Positions 1 to 8,587 of a stretch of 64,000 nt of DNA are shown here, in pieces. The stretch covers positions 45,340-109,339 of the forward strand of contig NZ_LQWV01000039.1 of NCBI RefSeq assembly GCF_001553855.1. Reading direction: 5' to 3'. Each line of letters begins with the position of its first letter. The stretch's first letter is position 1. Source of the DNA: Streptococcus gordonii (lineage in GTDB: Bacteria; Bacillota; Bacilli; Lactobacillales; Streptococcaceae). A program made the translations under genes and the position numbers. The notes under the pieces were generated by a model. The model was not told the DNA's origin. It saw only the letters and a program-made list of their open reading frames with translations, and made no database searches.

Positions 1-128
1 CATCCATTTTATTTTCCTAAGCGCCCGCAACGACATGTTGATTTATCTTTACCGTTTTTATACCATTTATAAAGAAATAAAATACCCTAAGATATTTTAT
101 CGGCCTCGTCTGATATATCACCTAAGAA

Positions 129-200
129 CTGGGGTAGCTGGATTCGAACCAACGCATGAGGGAGTCAAAGTCCCTTGCCTTACCGCTTGGCTATACCCCA
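129..200 (-). tRNA. tRNA-Gln (anticodon TTG)
   Basis: Reads on the minus strand as a full cloverleaf. The acceptor stem TGGGGTA pairs with TACCCCA, the anticodon loop CTTTGAC carries TTG, and the T-arm is GGTTCGAATCC. The discriminator base is G and CCA is not encoded. It lies 50 bases downstream of tRNA-Tyr and is probably co-transcribed with it and with the DUF2969 gene. Confidence 0.95.
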
Positions 201-250
201 AAAAAGAGCGCTGACAATAGTCACTTTATCATCGTCAAAATGAACGCTAA

Positions 251-331
251 TGGAGAGAGAGGGATTCGAACCCCCGAACCCGAAGGAGCGGATTTACAGT
301 CCGCCGCGTTTAGCCTCTTCGCTATCTCTCC
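251..331 (-). tRNA. tRNA-Tyr (anticodon GTA)
   Basis: Minus-strand class II tRNA with a long variable arm. The acceptor stem GGAGAGA pairs with TCTCTCC, the anticodon region is ACTGTAAAT (GTA), and the T-arm is GGTTCGAATCC. The discriminator is A and CCA is not encoded. Only about 50 bases separate it from the stop codon of the upstream DUF2969 gene, so read-through from that gene's promoter is likely. Confidence 0.95.
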
Positions 332-384
332 GTATACAATCAACGTCATCTATTATAACACGAAAAAAATGGAAAATCAACACC

Positions 385-615
385 TTATTTACCTAAATTA
401 TAGGTTTCTATTAAATTTTCAACAGCTTTTTCAAGTTTTTTATAGAAAGCATCTGCATTTCCGTTTTTGATTATAGCATACTGGCCGTCTAATTCTGCAA
501 TTTCACCAATAACTTTTTTACCAATAACGAGTGAATAGCCATCAAATAAATCTGCTCCTACTTTGACCTTACTATCATTAATTTGAATTTCAATCTTTTT
601 ATCTTTTTTACTCAT
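385..615 (-). CDS. DUF2969 family small protein
   Basis: A 76-residue protein of the DUF2969 family, found throughout streptococci and of unknown function. It opens with a lysine-rich stretch (MSKKDKKIEIQIND), has a compact alternating beta-like core rich in Gly/Val/Ile, and ends in a helical segment (YKKLEKAVENLIETYN). There is no signal peptide or membrane segment, so it should be cytoplasmic. It has its own predicted promoter after the ilvE terminator and lies just upstream of two tRNA genes on the same strand. The family assignment is by recognition of the sequence; no role can be inferred. Confidence 0.75.
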   Translation of the reverse strand: MSKKDKKIEIQINDSKVKVGADLFDGYSLVIGKKVIGEIAELDGQYAIIKNGNADAFYKKLEKAVENLIETYNLGK

Positions 616-637
616 TTCTTACCTCTTTCAAAATACT

Positions 638-666
638 ATTTTACACAAAAAGCAAAAGCCTGGCAA
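638..666 (-). promoter_or_regulatory. Promoter of DUF2969 gene and tRNAs
   Basis: On the minus strand a -35 TTGCCA (661-666) and a -10 TAAAAT (638-643) are separated by 17 bases. The pair sits between the ilvE terminator and the start of the DUF2969 gene. No other promoter is evident before the two tRNAs, so it probably drives all three. Confidence 0.6.
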
Positions 667-684
667 GTGATTTCCTACAATTAA

Positions 685-709
685 TAAGAAAAGAGCCTTT
701 TAGGCTCTT
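685..709 (-). terminator. ilvE terminator
   Basis: Minus strand: AAGAGCC, loop TAAAA, GGCTCTT, then a T-rich run. It starts five bases beyond the ilvE stop codon. Confidence 0.85.
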
Positions 710-713
710 CCTA

Positions 714-1736
714 TTAATCAACTTTGTAGATCCAACCTTCTGGCGCTTCAACATCACCAAATTGGATACCAGTTAATTCATCATACAGCTTGCGGGTAAC
801 TGGACCGACTTCTGTCTCACTATAGAATACATGGAAATCATCACCATGTTGGATACCTCCGATTGGTGAGATAACTGCTGCTGTACCACAAGCTCCGGCT
901 TCAACAAAGCGATCCAAATCATTAATCGGAACATCGCCTTCAACCGGAGTCAAGCCCAAGCGGTGCTCTGCCAAGTAAAGCAAGGAATATTTGGTAATGG
1001 ACGGTAGAATGGATGGACTCAGCGGTGTTACAAATTCATTATTTGCTGTAATTCCAAAGAAGTTCGCTGATCCGACTTCTTCAATCTTGGTATGAGTTGA
1101 TGGATCAAGGTAGATGACATCTGAAAAGTTACGAGACTTAGCCATCTTACCTGGTAGGAGACTAGCTGCATAGTTACCACCTACCTTAGCAGCACCTGTA
1201 CCATGTGGAGCCGCTCGGTCATATTCGTCTTGGATCAAGAAGTTGGTTGGAACCAAACCACCCTTGAAGTAGTTTCCAACTGGCATAGCAAAGATTGTAA
1301 AAATATACTCCTCTGCTGGTTTTACCCCGATGATATCTCCGATACCAATCAAAAGTGGACGAAGGTAGAGAGTTCCTCCTGTTCCATATGGAGGTACATA
1401 TTCTTCATTTGCACGGACAACAGCCTTACAAGCTTCCACAAACATTTCAGTTGAAACTTGTGGCATCAAGAGACGATCGCAAGTGCGTTGCAGGCGCTTA
1501 GCATTCTCATCTGGCCGGAAGAGCTGGACACTGCCATCCTTGGTTCGATAGGCCTTAAGTCCTTCAAAAGCCTGCTGACCATAGTGAAGGCTTGGTGAAG
1601 ACTCAGAAATATGCAGGGTCGCATCTTCAGTCAGTTTGCCTTCCTCCCACTGACCGTTACGGTAATAAGCTAAAAAGCGATAAGGCAATTTCATATATGA
1701 GAATCCTAGATTTTCCCAGTCGATATTTACAATCAT
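714..1736 (-). CDS. ilvE: Branched-chain-amino-acid aminotransferase
   Basis: PLP-dependent fold-type IV transaminase that interconverts Leu/Ile/Val and their 2-oxo acids with glutamate/2-oxoglutarate in the cytoplasm. The protein has 340 residues, the usual length for the streptococcal enzyme. Visible signatures are the FEGLKAYR region near residue 60, the RPLLIG segment that contacts the substrate, GGNYAASL with the PLP lysine just before it (AAKVGGNYA), and EVGSANFFGI near residue 220. ATG at 1736 is kept because the next in-frame Met would lose conserved N-terminal sequence. It is monocistronic, with its own promoter, an upstream CodY box and a terminator. CodY control fits an enzyme whose substrates are the CodY effectors. 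Confidence 0.97.
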   Translation of the reverse strand: MIVNIDWENLGFSYMKLPYRFLAYYRNGQWEEGKLTEDATLHISESSPSLHYGQQAFEGLKAYRTKDGSVQLFRPDENAKRLQRTCDRLLMPQVSTEMFVEACKAVVRANEEYVPPYGTGGTLYLRPLLIGIGDIIGVKPAEEYIFTIFAMPVGNYFKGGLVPTNFLIQDEYDRAAPHGTGAAKVGGNYAASLLPGKMAKSRNFSDVIYLDPSTHTKIEEVGSANFFGITANNEFVTPLSPSILPSITKYSLLYLAEHRLGLTPVEGDVPINDLDRFVEAGACGTAAVISPIGGIQHGDDFHVFYSETEVGPVTRKLYDELTGIQFGDVEAPEGWIYKVD

Positions 1737-1781
1737 AATCTTACTCCTCTACTTCCAAACTTCATTTTTTAGATACTCCTT

Positions 1782-1809
1782 ATTTTACACCTTTTTAAGA
1801 AATTTTCAA
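1782..1809 (-). promoter_or_regulatory. ilvE promoter
   Basis: Minus-strand -35 TTGAAA (1804-1809) and -10 TAAAAT (1782-1787) with a 16-base spacer. It lies about 45 bases upstream of the ilvE start and just downstream of the CodY box. Confidence 0.65.
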
Positions 1810-1820
1810 GCATTATTTTC

Positions 1821-1835
1821 AATTTTCAGAAAATT
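1821..1835. promoter_or_regulatory. CodY box upstream of ilvE
   Basis: AATTTTCAGAAAATT matches the known CodY consensus AATTTTCWGAAAATT at all 15 positions. It sits 11 bases upstream of the ilvE -35 box, between that promoter and the parC terminator. CodY is the GTP/branched-chain-amino-acid sensing repressor of Gram-positives. Regulation of ilvE here is inferred from position and match. Confidence 0.85.
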
Positions 1836-1853
1836 ACGTTATTAAATTTTAGT

Positions 1854-1882
1854 TTGAAAAAACCAGTTCGTTTGAACTGGTT
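1854..1882 (-). terminator. parC terminator
   Basis: Minus strand: perfect 9-bp stem AACCAGTTC / GAACTGGTT followed by a run of T. It begins seven bases after the parC stop. Confidence 0.85.
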
Positions 1883-1888
1883 TGAAAA

Positions 1889-4339
1889 TTACTTAATATA
1901 AGCTGAGAAGACTTCTTCGTCTGAAATGGTATCAGAGATAAAGCTGCCGTTACTGGTTCGCTCTGATAAGCCGAGCTCAGTTAGGTTTACATCATAGACA
2001 GTTCCTTTATTAGAAATCACCTGCAAAATTTGCTCCTCACTGGCTTCTGCTTCTGTTGTGAAGAGGTCAAAGTCAACTGCTTCGCCAAAGACTGGTCCAG
2101 CTGCAAAGACACGATGGGGCTTGGTCTTAAGCTCTCTCAGAACTTGGAGACCACGATTTGCACGACTAGTAACAGGAATATCTGCGACTGCCATACGCTT
2201 GAGCGAACCGCGCTGAGTTAGGATGTAAAGCGAGTCTGTGTTGGCGATAAAGGCTGCCGCTAGAACATCGTCCTTCTTAAGATTGATGGCTTTAACCCCA
2301 GCTGCCTTAGCACCAATAACAGGTACTTCCTCAATATTGAAACGAAGGGCATAGCCATTCTTGGTCACGAGCATAACATCATCCAGCTTAATCGGCGCCA
2401 GAGCAATAACCTGGTCATCTTCATTTTTCAGCTTGGCAAACTTGAGCGACTTAGACTTGTAGGTCCGCCAAGGACTGAACTCCTTGCGCTCCACTCGCTT
2501 GATTTGTCCCAGCTTGGTCGCTGCAAAGTAAGTCCCTTCCTCAAAGCTGTCCAGTAATTCTGTATAGATAACCTCTTCCTTGGTATCAAAGTTACTGATG
2601 GTCTGGCTGAGGTGTTCTCCAATTTCTTTCCAGCGGATATCTGACAGCTCATGAACAGGCCGGTAAATAACATTTCCAAGACTTGTGAAAATTAGCAAAT
2701 GCTGGGTCGTCTTGGCCGGGCTGACGAAAATCAGTCGGTCATCATCACGTTTGCCCATTTCTTCTAGGGTCGATGCTGAGAAGGAACGTGGACTGGTCCG
2801 TTTGATATAACCAGAACGTGTCACGCTGACATAGGTTTCTTCCTCAACGATGAGACTAGCTGTATCAATCTCGATAGCGTTTGCCGTATCCTGCAGCTCA
2901 CTGAGACGCGGATTGCCAAACTTCTTCTTGACGTCACGGAGTTCTCGCTTCATAAGATTATACATGGTGCGCTCATCACCGATAATGGCTGCCAGCATGG
3001 CAATCTTCTCGCGTAGCTCTGCTTCTTCCTCTTCCAAAACCACGACGTCTGTATTGGTCAAACGGTAGAGTTGGAGAGTGACGATAGCCTCAGCCTGCTC
3101 CTCAGTGAAATCATAGCTAACTTTCAGATTTTCCTTGGCGTCTGCTTTGTTTTCGGAAGCACGAATCAGAGCAATCACCTCGTCTAAGATTGAAATAACC
3201 CGAATCAGTCCTTCCACGATATGGAGCCGTTTCTCAGCCTTGGCCTTGTCAAATCGGCTGCGAGCCAGAATGATCTCCTTGCGGTGGGCAATATAACTGG
3301 TTAAGATTGGCACAATTCCCACCAAACGCGGCGTGAAATTGTCGATCGCCACCATGTTGAAGTTGTAATTAACTTGCAAATCAGTGTACTTGAAAAGATA
3401 GTTAAGAATCAGCTCAGTATTAGCATCTTTCTTGAGCTCAATGGCAATGCGAAGACCGTCCCGGTCTGATTCGTCCCGCACCTCAGCAATGCCAGCCACC
3501 TTATTATTGACCCTCACATCGTCAATCTTCTTGACCAAGACCGCTTTATTAATCTCGTAAGGAATCTCAGTGATGATGATTTGCTCTTTACCGCCCTTCA
3601 ACTTTTCAATCTCAGTTCTGGAACGCACCACGACGCGACCTTTACCAGTCTCATAGGCTTTCTTAATCTCATCACGGCCTTGGACAATAGCTCCTGTCGG
3701 GAAGTCTGGACCAGGCAGAAACTCCATGAGTTTGTCCACCTTGGCAGATGGATGGTCAATCATATAGATGACCGCGTCAATGACTTCGGCTAGATTATGA
3801 GGTGGAATATCAGTCGCATAACCAGCGGAAATCCCAGTTGCTCCATTGACCAAAAGATTAGGAAAGGCTGCCGGCAGAACTGTCGGTTCCTTCTCGGTAT
3901 CGTCAAAGTTCCAAGCAAAAGGAACGGTATCTTTCTCAATATCCTGCAAAAGATAACCAGCCATCTCAGACAAACGCGCCTCAGTATAACGCATAGCCGC
4001 CGGTGGATCACCGTCCATGGAACCATTGTTTCCGTGCATCTCAACGAGAATCTCACGATTTTTCCAGTCTTGAGACATGCGAACCATGGCGTCGTAGATG
4101 GAGCTGTCACCGTGGGGGTGAAAATTCCCCATGATGTTCCCGACAGACTTGGCTGACTTGCGGTAGCCCTTGTCAAAAGTATTGCCGTCCTTGTTCATGG
4201 AATAAAGAATACGGCGCTGAACAGGCTTCAAGCCATCGCGAATGTCTGGCAAGGCCCGCTCCTGAATGATGTATTTGGAGTAGCGACCAAAGCGCTCTCC
4301 CATGATGTCCTCAAGGGACATGTTTTGAATGTTAGACAT
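1889..4339 (-). CDS. parC: DNA topoisomerase IV subunit A
   Basis: The DNA-cleaving subunit of topoisomerase IV, which unlinks daughter chromosomes together with ParE. The protein has 816 residues from the ATG at 4339 (MSNIQNMSLED). An in-frame ATG ten codons upstream is rejected because the known streptococcal protein begins at MSNIQN. The catalytic tyrosine is Tyr118 in AAMRYTEARLS, with Arg117 before it. The quinolone-determining positions are wild type, Ser79 and Asp83 in HPHGDSSIYD. The C-terminal half carries the repeated beta-pinwheel blades (for example GYIKRTS, GQIKRVERKEF, GSLKRMAV). It is the last gene of the parE to parC stretch, with three accessory genes in between and a strong terminator after it. 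Confidence 0.98.
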   Translation of the reverse strand: MSNIQNMSLEDIMGERFGRYSKYIIQERALPDIRDGLKPVQRRILYSMNKDGNTFDKGYRKSAKSVGNIMGNFHPHGDSSIYDAMVRMSQDWKNREILVEMHGNNGSMDGDPPAAMRYTEARLSEMAGYLLQDIEKDTVPFAWNFDDTEKEPTVLPAAFPNLLVNGATGISAGYATDIPPHNLAEVIDAVIYMIDHPSAKVDKLMEFLPGPDFPTGAIVQGRDEIKKAYETGKGRVVVRSRTEIEKLKGGKEQIIITEIPYEINKAVLVKKIDDVRVNNKVAGIAEVRDESDRDGLRIAIELKKDANTELILNYLFKYTDLQVNYNFNMVAIDNFTPRLVGIVPILTSYIAHRKEIILARSRFDKAKAEKRLHIVEGLIRVISILDEVIALIRASENKADAKENLKVSYDFTEEQAEAIVTLQLYRLTNTDVVVLEEEEAELREKIAMLAAIIGDERTMYNLMKRELRDVKKKFGNPRLSELQDTANAIEIDTASLIVEEETYVSVTRSGYIKRTSPRSFSASTLEEMGKRDDDRLIFVSPAKTTQHLLIFTSLGNVIYRPVHELSDIRWKEIGEHLSQTISNFDTKEEVIYTELLDSFEEGTYFAATKLGQIKRVERKEFSPWRTYKSKSLKFAKLKNEDDQVIALAPIKLDDVMLVTKNGYALRFNIEEVPVIGAKAAGVKAINLKKDDVLAAAFIANTDSLYILTQRGSLKRMAVADIPVTSRANRGLQVLRELKTKPHRVFAAGPVFGEAVDFDLFTTEAEASEEQILQVISNKGTVYDVNLTELGLSERTSNGSFISDTISDEEVFSAYIK

Positions 4340-4391
4340 AATAATTCTCTTTTTAATGTTTTGTTGCAAAGTAAATCTATATTTTATAAAT

Positions 4392-5126
4392 TTAACTGTT
4401 TCTTTGTAGGTAGTGAGAAAAGAAGAGCAATCCTACTAATCCTAGAATGAATAAAAGATTAATTTTAATAACAAATAAGCTAAGTAGGGTATTAATTAGG
4501 CCGTGAAAAATGGCGCAATAAAGGATCGACTTAGTCTTTTTGAAAACAGCTGCTAGAAGAATACTGAGATAAATTGCAAATAGACTGAATAATATAAAAG
4601 GCATCCTACTTTGGGAACTTCCAATCACAAACCATAAAGGTACATGCCATATTGCCCAAATACAACCTGTTATCAAACCAGAAATCCAAAAGGAGAATCT
4701 AGTTTCCAAAGTTGGTTGCAAGATGCCTCGCCATCCCAATTCTTCTTCGCCACCATAAACACAGACTGCACTCAAAAAAACAACAAACAAATTTCCTAGT
4801 GGAAAAGCTGGATTAAGCTCCTTAGAAGAGAAAGCAATGACACCTGTCTGCACGAAAATTAGTAAAAGAAATAACAAAATATATTTCTTTGAGTCCCCTA
4901 AGATAAAAGAGACTATGCTTTTAATGGATTTTTGAGGCAAACAAGAAATGGCTGCAATGGTTGGACCGAAACCTCCTAGTAAATGGAGAAAAACTCCTAG
5001 TGGACTTGTTAGACTTAAGAGGCTCATTTGCGTCAGAAAAGCGAGCAATCCCCAACCAAATCCCCAAGAAATGAGAAAACTAATCAGTAAAAATTTTGTT
5101 ATCTTATTATTTTGTAAATGTTTCAT
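4392..5126 (-). CDS. CPBP family intramembrane glutamic endopeptidase
   Basis: A polytopic membrane protein of about 244 residues belonging to the CPBP (CAAX protease and bacteriocin-processing, Abi) family. Motif 1 is clear at about residue 130 (GGEEELGWRG, the EExxxR core), motif 2 is HVPLW in AIWHVPLW, and a late motif is FHGLINT. There are about seven hydrophobic segments. The start MKHLQNNKITK at 5126 is preferred over an in-frame ATG ten codons earlier that lies deeper in the neighbouring gene. It overlaps the end of the ANT(6)-like gene by about 20 bases, so the two are translationally linked. In streptococci such proteins are often tied to bacteriocin immunity or peptide processing, but no bacteriocin gene is visible here. 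Confidence 0.85.
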   Translation of the reverse strand: MKHLQNNKITKFLLISFLISWGFGWGLLAFLTQMSLLSLTSPLGVFLHLLGGFGPTIAAISCLPQKSIKSIVSFILGDSKKYILLFLLLIFVQTGVIAFSSKELNPAFPLGNLFVVFLSAVCVYGGEEELGWRGILQPTLETRFSFWISGLITGCIWAIWHVPLWFVIGSSQSRMPFILFSLFAIYLSILLAAVFKKTKSILYCAIFHGLINTLLSLFVIKINLLFILGLVGLLFFSHYLQRNS

Positions 5127-5940
5127 TTGTTTCAAGCCTCTCCTCAGCATATTCAATCATCTTCTCGGCGGTTTCTTTGTCATAGTGGAAGCCGGTTTTG
5201 AGAGAGAAAGCTTGGGCTTCTCTGTGGAAAAAGTCCATGGTAGCAAAGAGAGACTTAGTGATTTTTTTCTGGTCAGAAAAATCAAGCAAGGCTGTAAATT
5301 CTTTCTCTTTCTCGATAGGCAAATGCTGAAAGAGGTACTTGTAGTTCTTGCCAACATCGACCGTACCCTGATCTGCTGCCACTTGCCAAGCTAAAAGCTT
5401 GAGCAATTCTTGCTGGCAGATTCCATACAGATGGTCCGTCGCATAGACCAGGTGGTTCCGATGAATGCCCTTGACTACATAGGCTGATATCCACCAGAAT
5501 TCATTACAAGATTTGTCAAAGTCAGTCGCACTGGCTGGTGCCGTCCAATAGCGCTTGGGTGTTGGTACATAAGGATCGAAGAGTCCTTGTGGATCATCCA
5601 GAACCGTGAAATCCGCTTCGCTATCCACCCACTCTTTGATGTGCTCCTTGGGGCAAAGGGTCAAGTCTATCCGATTGCCATCTTCAAAGAGCATGAGATA
5701 GAGGCGACGATGGTCTAGTAGGACATGCTGATCAATCATACGCCTGCCAAACATTTCCAACCAGGCAAGGTCAGCCACCAGAGCATGCAAATCCTCCACG
5801 ATGTAAACCACATCATAGTCTTGGAACTCGTCCTTGGTAGCATTTGGATTTGTCCGCGAGCCGGACATGGCGACAGCGTCGACCTGTAGTGCTTTTGCGG
5901 TTTGCAAAATCACATCAAACATCTCGGTTTCTTTTCTCAT
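5107..5940 (-). CDS. ANT(6)-like aminoglycoside adenylyltransferase
   Basis: A 277-residue protein resembling AadE/ANT(6) streptomycin 6-adenylyltransferases. It has the nucleotidyltransferase core (AMSGSRTNPNA, then QDYDVVYIV giving the paired aspartates), followed by DLTLCPKEH and the helical C-terminal substrate domain (CNEFWWISAYVVKGIHRN, YKYLFQHLP). Chromosomal relatives occur in many firmicutes. Whether this copy confers streptomycin resistance cannot be told from sequence. It sits between a lipoprotein gene and the CPBP gene, all inserted between parE and parC. Base composition resembles the surroundings, so I see no sign of very recent transfer. Confidence 0.85.
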   Translation of the reverse strand: MRKETEMFDVILQTAKALQVDAVAMSGSRTNPNATKDEFQDYDVVYIVEDLHALVADLAWLEMFGRRMIDQHVLLDHRRLYLMLFEDGNRIDLTLCPKEHIKEWVDSEADFTVLDDPQGLFDPYVPTPKRYWTAPASATDFDKSCNEFWWISAYVVKGIHRNHLVYATDHLYGICQQELLKLLAWQVAADQGTVDVGKNYKYLFQHLPIEKEKEFTALLDFSDQKKITKSLFATMDFFHREAQAFSLKTGFHYDKETAEKMIEYAEERLETNETFTK

Positions 5941-6079
5941 GGGAGCACCTATCTTTTCAGTGGAACTTCTTTATATAGAATCAAAGTTGGCAAAGCGGAT
6001 TCCTGCATGTCTCGAAAGATTAGACCGACCATTTCTAAAATAGTCATCTATTCACTACTCTGATCAGCTAAAAGTAGCT

Positions 6080-6430
6080 CTACTTATCCTTTTTAAATTT
6101 GAAACTTTCTCCATTAGTTGCAGAAATTCCGTCGGATGTAAATGGTTGATATTCAATAGTATTTTCATCAACTTTTTTTATCTGATGACGATTACCATTA
6201 GTATCAACAATGGTGAATTGATCCCCTTTTTTATCTTTTACTTCCCCTTTTTCAGCAATTTTTTCCTTACCGTTTAAAATGTTCCATTTACCTTGCTTTT
6301 CTTCAAAAACATAGGTGCCTTTTGTTTTTTCACTCTTCCATGTACCGTTTAGCCAAGCTTCCTGCGAAGAGCAAGCAGCTAGGATGAATACTGAAAATAC
6401 AAGCAATGCCAGTGTATAGATTTTTTTCAT
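6080..6430 (-). CDS. Small secreted lipoprotein, unknown function
   Basis: A 116-residue lipoprotein. The signal peptide MKKIYTLALLVFSVFILAAC ends in the lipobox LAAC, so the mature protein starts with a lipidated Cys at residue 20. The remainder is a small, Lys/Glu-rich beta-type domain (WLNGTWKSEKTKGTYVFEEKQG, IVDTNGNRHQIKKV). The opening resembles small lipocalin-like lipoproteins that begin with a GTW motif, but I do not recognise the family. It sits 51 bases downstream of parE on the same strand and may be read from the parE promoter. Confidence 0.7.
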   Translation of the reverse strand: MKKIYTLALLVFSVFILAACSSQEAWLNGTWKSEKTKGTYVFEEKQGKWNILNGKEKIAEKGEVKDKKGDQFTIVDTNGNRHQIKKVDENTIEYQPFTSDGISATNGESFKFKKDK

Positions 6431-6481
6431 AATAAAACTCCTAAATAATGTAATTATCTATAATGATTAGTTAAACAAATT

Positions 6482-8425
6482 TTAAAAAGCTGTCGCTTCT
6501 TCTAGCGTAAACTTGACATTATCCTCAATCCACTTGCGGCGTGGTTCGACCTTGTCACCCATGAGGACATTGACACGGCGTTCGGCGCGAGCTAGATCTT
6601 CAATGGTGACACGGATGAGAGTGCGAGTTTCAGGGTTCATAGTGGTCTCCCAGAGTTGATCGGCATTCATTTCACCTAACCCCTTGTAGCGTTGAAGCAT
6701 AGCTCCTTTGCCAAACTTGCGACGCAGGTCTTCCAGCTCGCCATCAGTCCAGGCATACTCGACAACTTCGCTCTTTCCCTTACCCTTGGACATCTTGTAG
6801 AGAGGAGGAAGTGCGATATATACACGGCCAGCTTCAACCAGCGGACGCATATAGCGATAGAAAAAGGTCAGCAACAAGGTTTGAATATGGGCACCGTCAG
6901 TATCCGCATCGGTCATGATAATGATCTTGTCATAGTTGGCATCCTCAAGGGTAAAGTCTGACCCAACACCCGCTCCAATCGTGTAGATCATGGTATTGAT
7001 TTCTTCGTTCTTGAGAATGTCAGCCATCTTAGCCTTGGCGGTATTGATAACCTTACCTCGTAGGGGCAGGATGGCTTGGAACTTACGGTCACGTCCTTGC
7101 TTGGCAGAACCACCGGCAGAGTCTCCCTCAACCAGATAGAGTTCGTTCTTGGCTGGATTCTTAGATTGGGCCGGAGTTAGCTTACCAGAGAGTAAGCCCT
7201 TGTCTTTCTTATTTTTCTTGCCATTACGGCTTTCGTCACGTGCCTTGCGGGCCGCTTCCCGAGCATCTCTAGCCTTGATAGCCTTGCGGATGAGGTTTGA
7301 TGCCAACTCACCATTTTCCAAGAGGAAGAAAGTCAGCTTGTCAGAGACAATGGAGTCCACAGCAGGACGAGCCAAGGGACTACCTAACTTGTCCTTAGTC
7401 TGGCCTTCAAACTGTAGATGTTCCTCAGGAACTAGGATTGATAAAACGGCAGATAGGCCCTCGCGGTAGTCTGAACCTTCCAGATTCTTATCCTTTTCCT
7501 TGAGCAGACCCGTCTTTCTGGCATAGTCGTTCATAGCCTTGGTAATAGCGGTCTTGAGCCCGGTCTCATGAGTACCACCGTCCTTGGTGCGCACATTATT
7601 GACAAATGATAAGATATTATCAGAGTAGCCGTCATTATACTGGAGAGCCACTTGAACTTGGAAACCACTTTCCTCTCCTTCAAAATAGAGAACCGGAGTC
7701 AGTGTTTCCTTGTCTTCATTGAGATAGCTGACAAAGTCTTCAACACCATTCTCATAATGGAACTCTATTTCTTCGCCAGTGCGAGCATCCGTCAGAGACA
7801 GGCGGACATTCTTGAGCAGGAAGGCTGATTCCTTAAGTCGCTCAGCAATAGTGTTGTACTTGAAGTCTGTCGTTGAAAAAATCGTATCGTCCGGCATAAA
7901 GGTCACTTTGGTTCCAGACTTGGACTTAGGTGCAGTACCGATTTTCTTGAGCGTAGTGACTGGTTTTCCGCCATTTTCAAAGCGTTGCTTGTAGACTGTA
8001 CCATCACGGGTAATTTCTACTTCTAACCAGCTAGATAGGGCATTAACGACCGAAGAACCTACACCATGGAGTCCTCCTGAAGTTTTATAACCACCTTGAC
8101 CAAACTTACCACCAGCATGTAATACTGTAAAAATGACCTCAACAGTAGGAATCCCCATAGCGTGCATACCAACTGGCATCCCGCGTCCATGGTCAGATAC
8201 TGTTAAGCTCCCATCTTTATTGATGGTGACATCAATCCGATCACCAAAACCTGATAGAGCTTCATCAACTGCATTATCCACGATTTCCCACACTAAATGA
8301 TGGAGTCCTGTCCCGTCAGTGGATCCGATATACATACCTGGACGTTTACGTACCGCATCCAACCCTTCTAATACTTGAATGGCATCATCATTATAATTAT
8401 TAATATTGATTTCCTTCTTTGCCAC
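6482..8425 (-). CDS. parE: DNA topoisomerase IV subunit B
   Basis: The ATPase subunit of topoisomerase IV, 647 residues. The GHKL ATP site is visible: EIVDNAVDEAL near residue 47, DHGRGMPVG near 78, and the lid GGLHGVGSSVVNALS near 120. The TOPRIM domain follows with NELYLVEGDSAGGSAKQGR, PLRGKVINTAKAK and TDADTDGAHI, the Mg-binding DxD. Start is the GTG at 8425, preceded by AGGAGG at good spacing; the resulting MAKKEININN matches the streptococcal protein. It is divergent from plsY. ParE and ParC are normally close neighbours in streptococci, and here they are about 2.1 kb apart. Confidence 0.98.
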   Translation of the reverse strand: MAKKEININNYNDDAIQVLEGLDAVRKRPGMYIGSTDGTGLHHLVWEIVDNAVDEALSGFGDRIDVTINKDGSLTVSDHGRGMPVGMHAMGIPTVEVIFTVLHAGGKFGQGGYKTSGGLHGVGSSVVNALSSWLEVEITRDGTVYKQRFENGGKPVTTLKKIGTAPKSKSGTKVTFMPDDTIFSTTDFKYNTIAERLKESAFLLKNVRLSLTDARTGEEIEFHYENGVEDFVSYLNEDKETLTPVLYFEGEESGFQVQVALQYNDGYSDNILSFVNNVRTKDGGTHETGLKTAITKAMNDYARKTGLLKEKDKNLEGSDYREGLSAVLSILVPEEHLQFEGQTKDKLGSPLARPAVDSIVSDKLTFFLLENGELASNLIRKAIKARDAREAARKARDESRNGKKNKKDKGLLSGKLTPAQSKNPAKNELYLVEGDSAGGSAKQGRDRKFQAILPLRGKVINTAKAKMADILKNEEINTMIYTIGAGVGSDFTLEDANYDKIIIMTDADTDGAHIQTLLLTFFYRYMRPLVEAGRVYIALPPLYKMSKGKGKSEVVEYAWTDGELEDLRRKFGKGAMLQRYKGLGEMNADQLWETTMNPETRTLIRVTIEDLARAERRVNVLMGDKVEPRRKWIEDNVKFTLEEATAF

Positions 8426-8572
8426 AAGGAACCTCCTGCATTATTCATCCTTACTATCTTACAAGTTTTTATAAAATTTTGCAAAAGTTTTTGTCACAAA
8501 AGCCTTGAAATAAACATTTTTATCGGATTAGACAAATAATTTACTAGATTGTTAAATACAAAGCAAAATTCG

Positions 8573-8581
8573 TGATATAAT
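8573..8581 (+). promoter_or_regulatory. Extended -10 promoter of plsY, leaderless geometry
   Basis: TGATATAAT is an extended -10 (TGn plus TATAAT at 8576-8581). The plsY ATG follows after exactly six bases. There is no convincing -35 and no Shine-Dalgarno sequence. Transcription should start at or next to the A of the ATG. Confidence 0.65.
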
Positions 8582-8587
8582 AAATTT

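Noticed and set aside
156..470. 104-codon plus frame over tRNA-Gln and tRNA-Tyr
   Set aside because: Antisense to two tRNAs and a DUF2969 gene; contains the false GIRTPEPEG peptide derived from a tRNA.
3790..4176. Long frames on both strands inside parC
   Set aside because: ParC frame is unambiguous; the others are Arg/Ser-rich shadows.
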